NCBI GenBank assembly: GCA_937898685.1
Contig: CALEJT010000033.1
Location: forward strand, 12,336-76,335
Reading direction: 5' to 3'
Origin: an uncultured Gammaproteobacteria bacterium
GTDB lineage: Bacteria > Pseudomonadota > Gammaproteobacteria > Pseudomonadales > Pseudohongiellaceae
Length of the DNA stretch: 64,000 nt
Shown: one piece after another, positions 35,234 through 43,454 of the stretch
Layout: each line of letters opens with the position of its first letter
How positions within the stretch are numbered: the stretch's first letter is position 1
Made by a program: the position numbers and the translations under genes
The notes under the pieces: generated by a model
What the model saw: the letters and a program-made list of their open reading frames with translations, nothing else
Told to the model about the DNA's origin: nothing
The model's database searches: none

Positions 35234-37396
35234 ATGCGATTGAGTTCTCCCACCTTCATTCTGCGTTGCGCCGTGCTCGTGTGCGTGGCCTGCGTCATGG
35301 CCATGCTGATCCTGGCGCTACGTACGCCGGTGCTGGGCATCGAGCTCGAAGCGGACTATGACACCGGACGTCTGCTGCTGCGCAATTACGCGGACCTGCA
35401 ATTGCCAGAGCCCGCGGCTCCCTACGCGCTGGAGGCGCTGATCCCGCCGCAGGGCGAGCGTTATGACATCGAGCTGGCCGACTTCGTCGAAGAGCCGGAT
35501 GTATTGGCGGACAACGCCACCATCGCGCGTCTCTTCGCACGGCAGGAAGAGCTGACGAGTCTGTTGGAAGCTCCACTGCTCGGCGTGGTCGCGCAGGGCA
35601 GCGATGGACAGGCGGTCACGCGCGAACTTGCGCCGCGGCAACGCAGCTTGCGCGACATTCCCTATCCCTTCTGGTTGCAGCTCGTGGTGGCGCTGACCTC
35701 GTTCCTGATCGGTGCCTGGATCTACGCGTTGCGGCAGACCGATTGGGCAGCGCGGCTCTTCTTGTGGTCGGGTGTCGGCATTCTCACATCGGCGGGCAGC
35801 GCCGCCATCTACAGCAGCCGCGAGTTGGCCCTGCATGGCGCATTCTTCAAGGCGCTGTCGGCGATCAACTTCTTTGGTGCTGCGCTCTTCGGCATGTCGA
35901 TGGTGGGCTTGTTCCTGCTCTATCCCAAGGTCTTGCTGCGCATGCGCCATGTGTTGGCGGTAGTGGCGGTGTTCCTCTGCATGCTGCTCTACGAGCTGGC
36001 GACGCGCTATGGCCTCCTACCTCACTTCGATCCGCAGTTCTATCTGCCACCGAGCATCATCCTGCTCGAGATGGCGTCGATCATTCTGTGCGTGGTGCTG
36101 CAGTGGTTCGCCACGCGCGGCGATCCCGCAGCGCGAGCCGTGCTGCGCTGGCTGGGACTGTCGATCATCATCTGCTCCGGTTTCTTCATGGTGCTGTTCT
36201 ACATGCCGGTGATACTCGGCGTGCCGCTGCCGACCTCGCAGGCCCATGCCTTCGTGGTGTTCCTGCTCATCTACATAGGCATCGCCATGGGGCTGCGACG
36301 TTATCGCCTGTTCGATCTCGGCACTTGGTCGTTTCAGATCATGTTCTATCTGTCGGCGTTGGTCGGTTTCTTTCTGCTCGACGCCTTCATCATCGCGCAG
36401 CTCGATTTCAGCGCGGCGCTGTCCACCGGTGTGTCCTTGCTCGTGATCGGCTTCGGTTACCTGCCGCTGCGCGACTGGCTGTGGCGGCGCACCTTGGGAC
36501 GTCGTCAGCGTGAGGAACACGAATGGTTCACCGACGTCATGACCATTCCCTTCAGCGGTAGTCCGCAGCAGGCGATGCAACGCTGGAAGCAGCTGCTGCA
36601 GGCCGTATTCGCGCCGCTGCACCTCGAAGAAGTCGCAGAAGAGCTGCGCTCGCCGGAGTTGCGGGAGGAGGGTTTGAGTCTGTACTTGCCAGGCAGCGGT
36701 GCCATCAGACCGATGTTTCTGGCCTACTGTCAGGGCGGCAAGAGACTCTTCAGCAGTGCCGATCTCAACTTCGCGCGGCAACTGCTGCGGGTGCTGGAAC
36801 AGGCGGAGCAGAGTCGTGTGTCGTATGAAGAAGGACGCTTGCAGGAACGTCGTCGCATTGCACAGGACCTGCACGACGACATCGGCTCACAGCTTTTGAG
36901 TTCGCTGCACAGCAACGACCTTTCCACCGCGCAGAGCAGCATCCGCAAGACCATCAGCGATCTGCGCGCAGTGGTCGGTGGTTTGGTGGGAACGCAGACG
37001 CCGCTGTCCGAGCTCATCTCCGAACTGCGCTACGAGACGAGTTCGCGTTTGGAAGAAGCGGGGATCGACCTGGAATGGCCGGTGTCGGACCTCGATGATT
37101 CGACCTTGCTCGTGGATTACCGCTTCGCCAAGAACATCCGCTCGATCGTGCGCGAGTGCATCAGCAACGTGATCAAACATGCGCAGGCGCGACGCGTGAA
37201 CGTTTCCACCTGGCAAGAACCCGGCAAGTTCCATCTCACCGTGGCGGACGATGGCATCGGTCTGCAACCGGGGCGCCGCCATGGCAATGGTCTGGGCAAC
37301 ATCCGTGAACGTGCGGCGGCTATCGGTGGGCGTGCCCTGGTGGCCAACCTCGAGCGCGGTGCCGTCGTGCGGGTGGAAACAGCGCTAGGAAATTAA
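35234..37396 (+). CDS. Membrane sensor histidine kinase, NarX/DesK-like (HisKA_3)
   Basis: 720-aa sensor. One N-terminal membrane segment (about 9-30) precedes an extracytoplasmic domain (31-145). A cluster of about eight membrane helices (about 150-420) and a linker follow, then the dimerisation domain with RRRIAQDLHDDIGSQLL (phospho-acceptor His547). The ATPase domain has RECISNVIKHAQ, VADDGIGLQ and GNGLGNIRERA. ATG 35234 is used because the upstream 17 codons are non-conserved and contain no ribosome site. It follows the PQQ dehydrogenase gene by 81 bases and ends overlapping the tail of the convergent response regulator gene by 12 bases, its likely partner. The stimulus is unknown. Confidence 0.9.
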   Translation: MRLSSPTFILRCAVLVCVACVMAMLILALRTPVLGIELEADYDTGRLLLRNYADLQLPEPAAPYALEALIPPQGERYDIELADFVEEPDVLADNATIARLFARQEELTSLLEAPLLGVVAQGSDGQAVTRELAPRQRSLRDIPYPFWLQLVVALTSFLIGAWIYALRQTDWAARLFLWSGVGILTSAGSAAIYSSRELALHGAFFKALSAINFFGAALFGMSMVGLFLLYPKVLLRMRHVLAVVAVFLCMLLYELATRYGLLPHFDPQFYLPPSIILLEMASIILCVVLQWFATRGDPAARAVLRWLGLSIIICSGFFMVLFYMPVILGVPLPTSQAHAFVVFLLIYIGIAMGLRRYRLFDLGTWSFQIMFYLSALVGFFLLDAFIIAQLDFSAALSTGVSLLVIGFGYLPLRDWLWRRTLGRRQREEHEWFTDVMTIPFSGSPQQAMQRWKQLLQAVFAPLHLEEVAEELRSPELREEGLSLYLPGSGAIRPMFLAYCQGGKRLFSSADLNFARQLLRVLEQAEQSRVSYEEGRLQERRRIAQDLHDDIGSQLLSSLHSNDLSTAQSSIRKTISDLRAVVGGLVGTQTPLSELISELRYETSSRLEEAGIDLEWPVSDLDDSTLLVDYRFAKNIRSIVRECISNVIKHAQARRVNVSTWQEPGKFHLTVADDGIGLQPGRRHGNGLGNIRERAAAIGGRALVANLERGAVVRVETALGN

Positions 37397-38017
37397 GCCG
37401 ATACGGCTCGCTTCCATCGCCGCTTCCGCGCGCGTCGAGATGTTCAACTTACGGTAGATGCTCTTCACATAACCGGCTGCGGTATTGCGGCTGATCGCGA
37501 GCATGTCCGCCACCTTCGGCAAGGTGAAACCCTTGCTGATCAACTGCAGCACTTCCTTCTCGCGCTTGGTGAGCACCGTGTCGGCGGCGGGCTGCGCCTG
37601 TCGTTCGAAATGCGCCAGCAGGCGCCGCGAGATCGAAGGGGAGAGCGGCGGCTCGCCACCGGTGATGTTGCGCAGACGTGCGATGAACTGGTCACGGGTC
37701 TGATCCTTCAACAGATAACCCTGCGCACCCGCCTGTAGCGCCGGGAACAGATGCTGGTCGTCGTCGAAGATGGTGATGACGACGCCCAGGGCCTGCTCCT
37801 GTCGCATCCGCAGATGACGGATGGCCTCGCAACCCGAACCATCGGGCAGGGCGAGATCGAACAGAGCGATGTCGAAACGTTCCACGTCGATCAGCTCCTT
37901 TGCCGCAGCAACGGAACTGGCTTTGTGACAGACGATGCCCGGATAGACCTCTTCCAGAATCGCTGCATGCCAGCCCTGCATTTCTTCGATGTCTTCGAGT
38001 ATCAGTGCCTGACGCAC
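37385..38017 (-). CDS. NarL/FixJ-family response regulator
   Basis: 210-aa DNA-binding regulator. The receiver domain begins ALILEDIEEMQG with the acidic pocket and the phospho-acceptor Asp54 in IALFDLALPDGSG; the conserved Lys is in GYLLKDQT. A LuxR-type helix-turn-helix is at the C-terminus (LTKREKEVLQLISKGFTLPK and RNTAAGYVKSIYRKL). I choose the GTG at 38017: AGGAGC sits 7 bases before it and the receiver then starts at the right place. The 30 codons of upstream open frame are not family-like. The phenylalanine-for-usual position after IT (VITIFDDD) is a minor deviation. The cognate kinase gene converges with a 12-base overlap. Confidence 0.9.
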   Translation of the reverse strand: MRQALILEDIEEMQGWHAAILEEVYPGIVCHKASSVAAAKELIDVERFDIALFDLALPDGSGCEAIRHLRMRQEQALGVVITIFDDDQHLFPALQAGAQGYLLKDQTRDQFIARLRNITGGEPPLSPSISRRLLAHFERQAQPAADTVLTKREKEVLQLISKGFTLPKVADMLAISRNTAAGYVKSIYRKLNISTRAEAAMEASRIGLIS

Positions 38018-38084
38018 CTCGGTGCTCCTGCGTTCTTGTCGTCGTGAGTAAAACCGAACCGCATGGTACCCAAACCGCGCGGTT

Positions 38085-38114
38085 CTGACATGGCGTCGGG
38101 GTTTCAAGTATCAT
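38085..38114 (+). promoter_or_regulatory. Candidate sigma-70 promoter of the RraA-LigJ-LigB operon
   Basis: CTGACA (38085-38090), an 18-base spacer and TATCAT (38109-38114), about 45 bases before the first RraA-like gene. It overlaps the region upstream of the divergent response regulator. Confidence 0.5.
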
Positions 38115-38159
38115 CCGGCGCTCATTACAACATGCCGTAGTCAAATTCGAGGGGGACTC

Positions 38160-38822
38160 TTGGCCACTCGCGCCGAACTCATCGCCAGATTGCAAGCGCT
38201 CGACGCTTGTGCCGTATCCGATGCGCTCGACAGTTGCAAACTGAAGGGTGCCCAATCCGGCCTCATACGCCGCTCCACCCGTAAACGCATCGCGGGAACC
38301 GTACAGACGGTAAAACTCCACGCCATGGAACCGGTCGGTGGTTCCAAACGTCATCTCGGCACTGCCGCCATCGAAGCCGCGGACGATCTCACCGTGATCG
38401 TCGTGGAACAGCGTACCGGCATCGACTGCGCTGGGTGGGGCGGAGTGCTTGCCAATGCCGCCAAGGTGAAGGGTGTGCGAGGCGTCATCATGGAAGGCCC
38501 GGCCCGCGACATCGACGAATACGAAGAGATCGACTTCCCCGTGTTCTCCCGTTCCACCACGCCGCGCACCGCGCGTGGCCGCGTGTGGGAAGAAGCCTTC
38601 GGCGTGCCGGTGCAGGTCGGCGACGTCATCGTGCAGCCGGGTGACTACGTGATCGCCGACGGCAGCGGCGTTGCCTTCATTCCCGCGGCGCGCATCGAGG
38701 AAGTGCTGGAAGTCGCCGAACGCATCGTTGCCAAGGAACGTCTGATGACCAAGGACGTGCTCGCCGGCAAACCGGTGTCGCAGGTGATGGGAACCAATTA
38801 CGAAACCATGTTGGACAAGTAA
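38160..38822 (+). CDS. RraA-family protein, aldolase-like (first of two)
   Basis: 220-aa protein of the RraA / class II pyruvate aldolase family, which includes 4-carboxy-4-hydroxy-2-oxoadipate aldolase (LigK/GalC; product pyruvate plus oxaloacetate) and the RNase E inhibitor RraA. The active-site block is GVRGVIMEGPARD; the Arg-Asp pair that holds the metal is present, but the usual Asp before Gly is Glu. The start is a TTG with GAGGGGG upstream, and no ATG exists nearer than well inside the fold. It is followed 4 bases later by a second RraA-like gene, then by LigJ- and LigB-like genes, supporting an aldolase role over RNA regulation. Confidence 0.82.
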   Translation: MATRAELIARLQALDACAVSDALDSCKLKGAQSGLIRRSTRKRIAGTVQTVKLHAMEPVGGSKRHLGTAAIEAADDLTVIVVEQRTGIDCAGWGGVLANAAKVKGVRGVIMEGPARDIDEYEEIDFPVFSRSTTPRTARGRVWEEAFGVPVQVGDVIVQPGDYVIADGSGVAFIPAARIEEVLEVAERIVAKERLMTKDVLAGKPVSQVMGTNYETMLDK

Positions 38823-38826
38823 GCGC

Positions 38827-39495
38827 ATGAGTGAACAGCAATACGACAGAAACGTAGAACGGGCCTCCAAACTCGACACCGCCACGCTCAGCGATGCCAT
38901 GGACAAGCTCCGCATCGCCGGCCAGTGTCTGGGCATCAAGCCGCGCAGCCATGACTTCCGTCTCACCGGTCGTGCCTACACCATCCTCTATGGTCCGCTC
39001 GACGCCGAAAAACCCGGCACCGTCGGCGACTTCATCGACAAACTCGGTCCGGGCACGGTGGTGGTGATCGACAACGGCGGTCGCGAAGACGCCACCGTGT
39101 GGGGCGACATCCTCACCTATCTCGCACACAAGAAAGGTTTGGCAGGTACCGTGATCGACGGCGCCTGTCGCGACGTGCATCTCTGTTTGAGTCTCGGCTA
39201 TCCGGTGTACTCGCGCAGCTATTCGATGCGCACCGGCAAGGATCGCGTGCAGGTCGATGCCGAACAGGTACCGGTGAACATCGGCGATGCGCGCGTGTTG
39301 CCGGGTGACCTGATTCGCGGCGATGCCGACGGTGTCGTGTGCATCCCGCGTTCGCGCGAAGAAGAAGTATTGGCCGTGGCGGAGCAGATCGAAGAAGCGG
39401 AAGCGAAGATCCGCGCCATGCTGGCCGAGGGCAAGACGATTGCCGAGGCCCGCGCCGCGATGAAATATCACTCGCTGCAAACCCCGGAAAAATGA
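38827..39495 (+). CDS. RraA-family protein, aldolase-like (second of two)
   Basis: 222-aa paralogue of the preceding protein, diverged enough that the pair is not a recent duplication. The catalytic block GLAGTVIDGACRD matches the canonical G-x3-D-G-x2-R-D pattern fully. A C-terminal helical tail (EEEVLAVAEQIEEAEAKIRA) is typical for members of the aldolase branch. Of the two, this is the better candidate for the true 4-carboxy-4-hydroxy-2-oxoadipate or related aldolase. The two may instead form a hetero-oligomer. It is preceded by a 4-base gap and followed by the LigJ-like gene. Confidence 0.85.
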   Translation: MSEQQYDRNVERASKLDTATLSDAMDKLRIAGQCLGIKPRSHDFRLTGRAYTILYGPLDAEKPGTVGDFIDKLGPGTVVVIDNGGREDATVWGDILTYLAHKKGLAGTVIDGACRDVHLCLSLGYPVYSRSYSMRTGKDRVQVDAEQVPVNIGDARVLPGDLIRGDADGVVCIPRSREEEVLAVAEQIEEAEAKIRAMLAEGKTIAEARAAMKYHSLQTPEK

Positions 39496-39544
39496 CTACC
39501 ACGCAGGCCGCGGTGCTGCGGCCCACGGATCGGAGAACAAGAAA

Positions 39545-40588
39545 GTGATCATCGATTGTCACGCACACATGGCGGCTCCCCCGCAGCTCGACGTCTACAA
39601 GTCGGGTCTTTTGTCACATCGCGGCTCGCACGGTCGCGGCGGGGTGAAGTACACCGAAGAGCAGTTGGTTGCCGCCTATCACAAGAAGGAAATGGCACCC
39701 TGCGGCCACATCGAGCACATGTCGAACAACGGCATCGACATGCAGCTGATCTCGCCGCGTCCATTCAAGACCATGCATTCCGAAAAGCCTGGCTATCTGG
39801 TGGAGTGGTACATCCACGAATGCAACAAGATCATCGCGCACAGCGTGAAGCTCTTCCCCGATCGCTTCATCGGCATCGGTGGTCTGCCGCAGCAGTGCGG
39901 CGAGCCCGTGAGCGTGTGCTTCGAAGAGATGGAGCACTGCGTGAAGAACTATGGTTTCAAGGGCTTCCTGCTCAACCCCGATCCCTACGAGAACGATGGC
40001 CGCAAGGCACCGCCGATGGGTGATCGCTACTGGTATCCGCTCTACGAAAAGGCCATCGAACTCAACGTGCCGCTGCACATCCATACCGCGGGTTCGCGCA
40101 ACCCGCAGCGCGAGCCCTACAGCCTCTACTTCGTGAACGAGGAAACGACGGCGGTCTATGGCTTCGTCAACTCGACGGTGTTCGAGGATCTGCCGGAGCT
40201 GAAGATCGTGGTGTCGCACGGTGGCGGTGCCATGCCGTATCAGATCGGCCGTTTCAATGCGGGTTCGGTGAAGACCGGTGCGCAGGGCGAGTTCAGCAAG
40301 GGACTTTTCATCGACCGCATGCGCAAGATGTATTTCGATACGGTGCTCTACTCCAGGGAGGCGCTGGAGCTCCTGATCAAGGTGGTGGGTCCGGATCACG
40401 TGCTCTACGGTTCGGAATGCCCCGGTGTGGGGTCTTCCATCAACCCGGAAACCGGCGAAACCTACGACAAGACCGTGCCGCTGATCGAAAGCATCGACTG
40501 GCTCAGCGACGAAGACAAATACAAGATCTTCGAAGGCAACGCACGCAAGGTGTTCAATCTCGATCTGCCGCAGAAGGCGGCGAACTGA
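39545..40588 (+). CDS. Amidohydrolase-family protein, LigJ-like (4-oxalomesaconate hydratase-like)
   Basis: 347-aa protein resembling LigJ, which hydrates 4-oxalomesaconate to 4-carboxy-4-hydroxy-2-oxoadipate in the 4,5-cleavage pathways. It shows HxH at the N-terminus (His6, His8 in IIDCHAHM), a His in PLHIHTAGS, a His in VVSHGGG, and the glutamate in LYGSECPGVGSSINPETG. The end IESIDWLSDEDKYKIFEGNA is close to the LigJ C-terminus. The start is a GTG at 39545, with AGAACAAGAAA upstream. Neighbours provide the preceding (LigB-like) and following (RraA-like) chemistry, so the assignment is coherent, although the true ring substrate is not known. Confidence 0.83.
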   Translation: MIIDCHAHMAAPPQLDVYKSGLLSHRGSHGRGGVKYTEEQLVAAYHKKEMAPCGHIEHMSNNGIDMQLISPRPFKTMHSEKPGYLVEWYIHECNKIIAHSVKLFPDRFIGIGGLPQQCGEPVSVCFEEMEHCVKNYGFKGFLLNPDPYENDGRKAPPMGDRYWYPLYEKAIELNVPLHIHTAGSRNPQREPYSLYFVNEETTAVYGFVNSTVFEDLPELKIVVSHGGGAMPYQIGRFNAGSVKTGAQGEFSKGLFIDRMRKMYFDTVLYSREALELLIKVVGPDHVLYGSECPGVGSSINPETGETYDKTVPLIESIDWLSDEDKYKIFEGNARKVFNLDLPQKAAN

Positions 40589-40602
40589 GGCACAGGTAGA
40601 CC

Positions 40603-41619
40603 ATGGCACGAATCACGCTCGGCATGTGGACCACGCATGGTCCCATCCTCAACACCACTCCCGAGCAATGGATGCTGCGCGTGCCGCACGACCACAAGGT
40701 CAAGCACTGGTTCCGCAACAAGGAATACACCTTCGACGAACTGGTGGAGCTGCGTAAGCACGAGAACTTCGCCGAGGCAATCACGCTCGAGGAACGCACG
40801 CGGCGTCATGCCCTGTGTCAGGAAGGTGTGGCCGAGCTGGCGCGACTGTGGAAAGAGCACAAGCCCGACGTGGCGGTGATCATGGGCAACGATCAGCGCG
40901 AGCTGATCCTGGAAACGCTGCAGCCGATGTTCACCGTCTACTACGGTGCCGACTTCTGGCAGAAGCCCTTGGATGAGGAGCGAGCTTCACGTTTGCCCGT
41001 CGGCATCCGCGAAACGGAGTGGGCCTATCGTCCGGAAGAACCGGTGGTGTGGCCGGGCCTGCCGGACCTGGCTCAGCTCGTGCTGAAACGCGCGCAGGAA
41101 GAGGGCTTCGACTTCGCGGCGATGAAGGCCTGGCCCGACATGGGCAATCACCATCACATGGGCACGCCGCACGCATTCAGCTGGATCATCCGCCGGGTAA
41201 TGGAGGATGATCCGGTACCGATCCTGCCGATCATCACCAATACCTTCTTTCCCCCCAACCAGCCGACGGCACGGCGCTGTTACCAGATGGGTGAATTCAT
41301 CGGCCGCGTGATCAAGGAATGGGATCGCGACGTGAAGGTGGCCGTGTTCGGCTCAGGTGGACTGACGCATTTCACCATCGACGAGGATTTCGATCAGGCG
41401 CTGCTCAAGGCGCTCGCGACGCGCGACAAGGAGTTTTTGACCTCCGTACCGCAAACGACGCTGATGCAGGGCACGTCCGAGATCCGTAATTGGATAGCGG
41501 CGGCCGGTGCGCTCTTTGATACTGAGCTTTCCGGTGAGACCATCGGCTACGTGCCCTGCTACCGTACCGTGGCCGGGACCGGCACGGCGCAGGGCTTCGT
41601 CTGCTGGACGCAGCGCTGA
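40603..41619 (+). CDS. LigB-family (class III) extradiol dioxygenase-like protein
   Basis: 338-aa protein with the LigB fold layout: MARITLGMWTTHGP (His12, matching the first iron ligand of LigB), then GNDQREL, the histidine-rich NHHHMGTPHAFSW, and SGGLTHFTIDEDFD (His256). Aligning by eye with Sphingobium LigB, the second iron ligand (His61, in YNDH) corresponds to Gln98, and the third (Glu242) falls on Asp262, with Glu261 adjacent. It therefore belongs to the superfamily but to a branch with an altered or different metal site, and extradiol cleavage is plausible rather than proven. No separate LigA-type small subunit is seen. The gene is 14 bases after the LigJ-like gene. Confidence 0.8.
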   Translation: MARITLGMWTTHGPILNTTPEQWMLRVPHDHKVKHWFRNKEYTFDELVELRKHENFAEAITLEERTRRHALCQEGVAELARLWKEHKPDVAVIMGNDQRELILETLQPMFTVYYGADFWQKPLDEERASRLPVGIRETEWAYRPEEPVVWPGLPDLAQLVLKRAQEEGFDFAAMKAWPDMGNHHHMGTPHAFSWIIRRVMEDDPVPILPIITNTFFPPNQPTARRCYQMGEFIGRVIKEWDRDVKVAVFGSGGLTHFTIDEDFDQALLKALATRDKEFLTSVPQTTLMQGTSEIRNWIAAAGALFDTELSGETIGYVPCYRTVAGTGTAQGFVCWTQR

Positions 41620-41737
41620 AAGAAAACAAGCGCAGTGTTGAAAGAACGCACGAGCGCGTGCGTTCCATGAACGAAGGGGAGTGCAGGACGTAAGGCGCAG
41701 TAAAGACGCTCACATTCACCGTTATTCGGAGGGGCTT

Positions 41738-43027
41738 ATGTTTGGGGACAAGAAGGAGATAAAGGAAAACTGGTCGATCTTGCTGATGGCGTTCGTGTTG
41801 ATCTTCTGCGCCTTCGGCATTCCGACCTATTCGTTGCCGTACATGTACACGCCGGCGATGGAAGAGTTCGGCTGGAGCAACTCCGAGGTGCAGCTGTTGT
41901 CCTCGGCCAAATTCATCGTGGGCGCCGTGGCTGCGCTCGGCATGGGGATCCTGGTGGATCTGATCGGCGGCAAGCTGGCTGTGTTGATCGGCACCGTCAG
42001 CGGCGGCATCGCGCTCTCCATGTTCCTGTTCGCCACCAACCTGCCCGTTTATTACCTGGCAGGTGGCCTGCTGGGTCTGTCCGCCTCATCGATCGTGGCG
42101 GCGATGAAGGTCGTCGTCTCGCGTCTGTTCACCATCCACCAGGGCGCCGCAATGGGCGTGGTGCTGAGCGGTACCAGCTTCGGCGGTGTGGTGATGCCGC
42201 TCGTATGGGAGCCGCTGCTTTCCTCCGGCATGAACTGGCGCGTCATCGCCGCCATCATGAGTCTCGGCGCCTTCCTCATCGCCACGCCTCTCTGGCTGAT
42301 CTACATGGCGCGCACGGGCGCGGTACAGGCACGTGTGCGGGCGAGCGCGGTGAAGGAAGCCGGTAAGCCCGGCATGTGGCAGCACTTCCTCGAAATCAGC
42401 AAGGAACGCGGCTTCTGGTGCATCGCGATCGGCATCTTCCTGGTGTCGGCCGTGGACCAGGCCCTGATGCAGAACTACGTGAACTTCCTGCGCACCGACA
42501 AGGGCATCGTGCTGAGCACCATCGCCTGGGCCGGCAGCTTCATGGCGGTGATGGGGGTGGTGGCCAAGGTGGGCTCCGGTTGGTTCTACGACCGCTTCTC
42601 CATTCCCGGCATCCGCTTCACCTATGCCTTGCTCGGCATCTCGGTACTGCTCGGCCTGCCCGTGGCCGGTGTGGCGACCTTGTTCCTGTTCCTGAGCGTG
42701 CGCGGCATCGCTCACGGCGGCATGATCGTGGAAGCGCCGGTGATCACCAAGCACTACCTCGGGCCCCACAACATGGGCATGACCATCGGTGTGATCTCGG
42801 TGTTCATCAACCTCGGCTTCGCCGTAGGCCCGCCGGTACTGGGCTGGTTCGCCGATTACTTCGGCACCTATCAGGTCGGCTTCATGGTCTACGGTGGCAT
42901 CGCCTTCCTCGGCGCACTGCTGCTGGTGCCGATCAAACCCCGCTACTGGATTCCGCCGAGCAAACGTCGCGAGCTCGAGCAGGAACAGGAAGTGGGTGTG
43001 GCGACCTTGCGTCCCGCCAACGCCTGA
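41738..43027 (+). CDS. Major facilitator superfamily transporter
   Basis: 429-aa inner-membrane permease with about 12 helices in two halves separated by a cytoplasmic loop (about 195-225). The family motif between helices 2 and 3 reads GILVDLIGGKLAVLIG. It resembles the monocarboxylate/oxalate-formate (OFA-like) group by eye. ATG 41738 has CGGAGGGG upstream; the earlier open frame is non-conserved. As the last gene before a terminator in the RraA-LigJ-LigB operon, it probably takes up the aromatic or dicarboxylic substrate across the inner membrane. Confidence 0.87.
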   Translation: MFGDKKEIKENWSILLMAFVLIFCAFGIPTYSLPYMYTPAMEEFGWSNSEVQLLSSAKFIVGAVAALGMGILVDLIGGKLAVLIGTVSGGIALSMFLFATNLPVYYLAGGLLGLSASSIVAAMKVVVSRLFTIHQGAAMGVVLSGTSFGGVVMPLVWEPLLSSGMNWRVIAAIMSLGAFLIATPLWLIYMARTGAVQARVRASAVKEAGKPGMWQHFLEISKERGFWCIAIGIFLVSAVDQALMQNYVNFLRTDKGIVLSTIAWAGSFMAVMGVVAKVGSGWFYDRFSIPGIRFTYALLGISVLLGLPVAGVATLFLFLSVRGIAHGGMIVEAPVITKHYLGPHNMGMTIGVISVFINLGFAVGPPVLGWFADYFGTYQVGFMVYGGIAFLGALLLVPIKPRYWIPPSKRRELEQEQEVGVATLRPANA

Positions 43028-43046
43028 GCGTCCAGCGTCGGACACA

Positions 43047-43071
43047 GAAAAGCGGCTGCGGCCGCTTTTTT
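43047..43071 (+). terminator. Intrinsic terminator after the MFS gene
   Basis: AAAAGCGGC, TGCG, GCCGCTTTTTT: a short strong hairpin with a T-run, 20 bases after the stop. Confidence 0.9.
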
Positions 43072-43454
43072 GTTGTGTGCGAAAAAGCGAACCATTCAGT
43101 ACGGCTCGGCTTGATCGAACGGAACGGTTCGTTCTTGTGGAAGACCGTGCGGACTCGGTAATTTACGAGCTGAATCGCTTTTTCTTGGTCCTGCGCATCC
43201 GTACAAAAAATACAAAAACAATCGGCCATTGTGTGGACGAAAGCTCGGCAAAGAATGCTATAGTCCGGGCTCCGCGCGACAGCCTCGAATAGGCGAGCCA
43301 CGGCTCGCGAGTGCGGTGACCACTGCAGTACGAAGTGGTGGCGATCAAAGGGAATGATCGTTCTTTTTGATTGGTATCGTCCGTCCTGCAGTATGGCGGA
43401 TGTTGATCCCAGTCCTCTGTGCCGGAAATCCATCAGCAACCCAAGAGACCTTGC
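43072..43454. other. Non-genic leader before the ACMSD-like gene
   Basis: No gene seen. TATAGT at 43259-43264 is a good -10 hexamer, with a poor -35, and would give a leader of about 180 bases. A dyad-like stretch around 43118-43135 (GAACGGAACGGTTCGTTC) and a repeated GATC-AAAGGGAATGATC segment near 43346-43362 are possible regulator sites. Confidence 0.35.
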
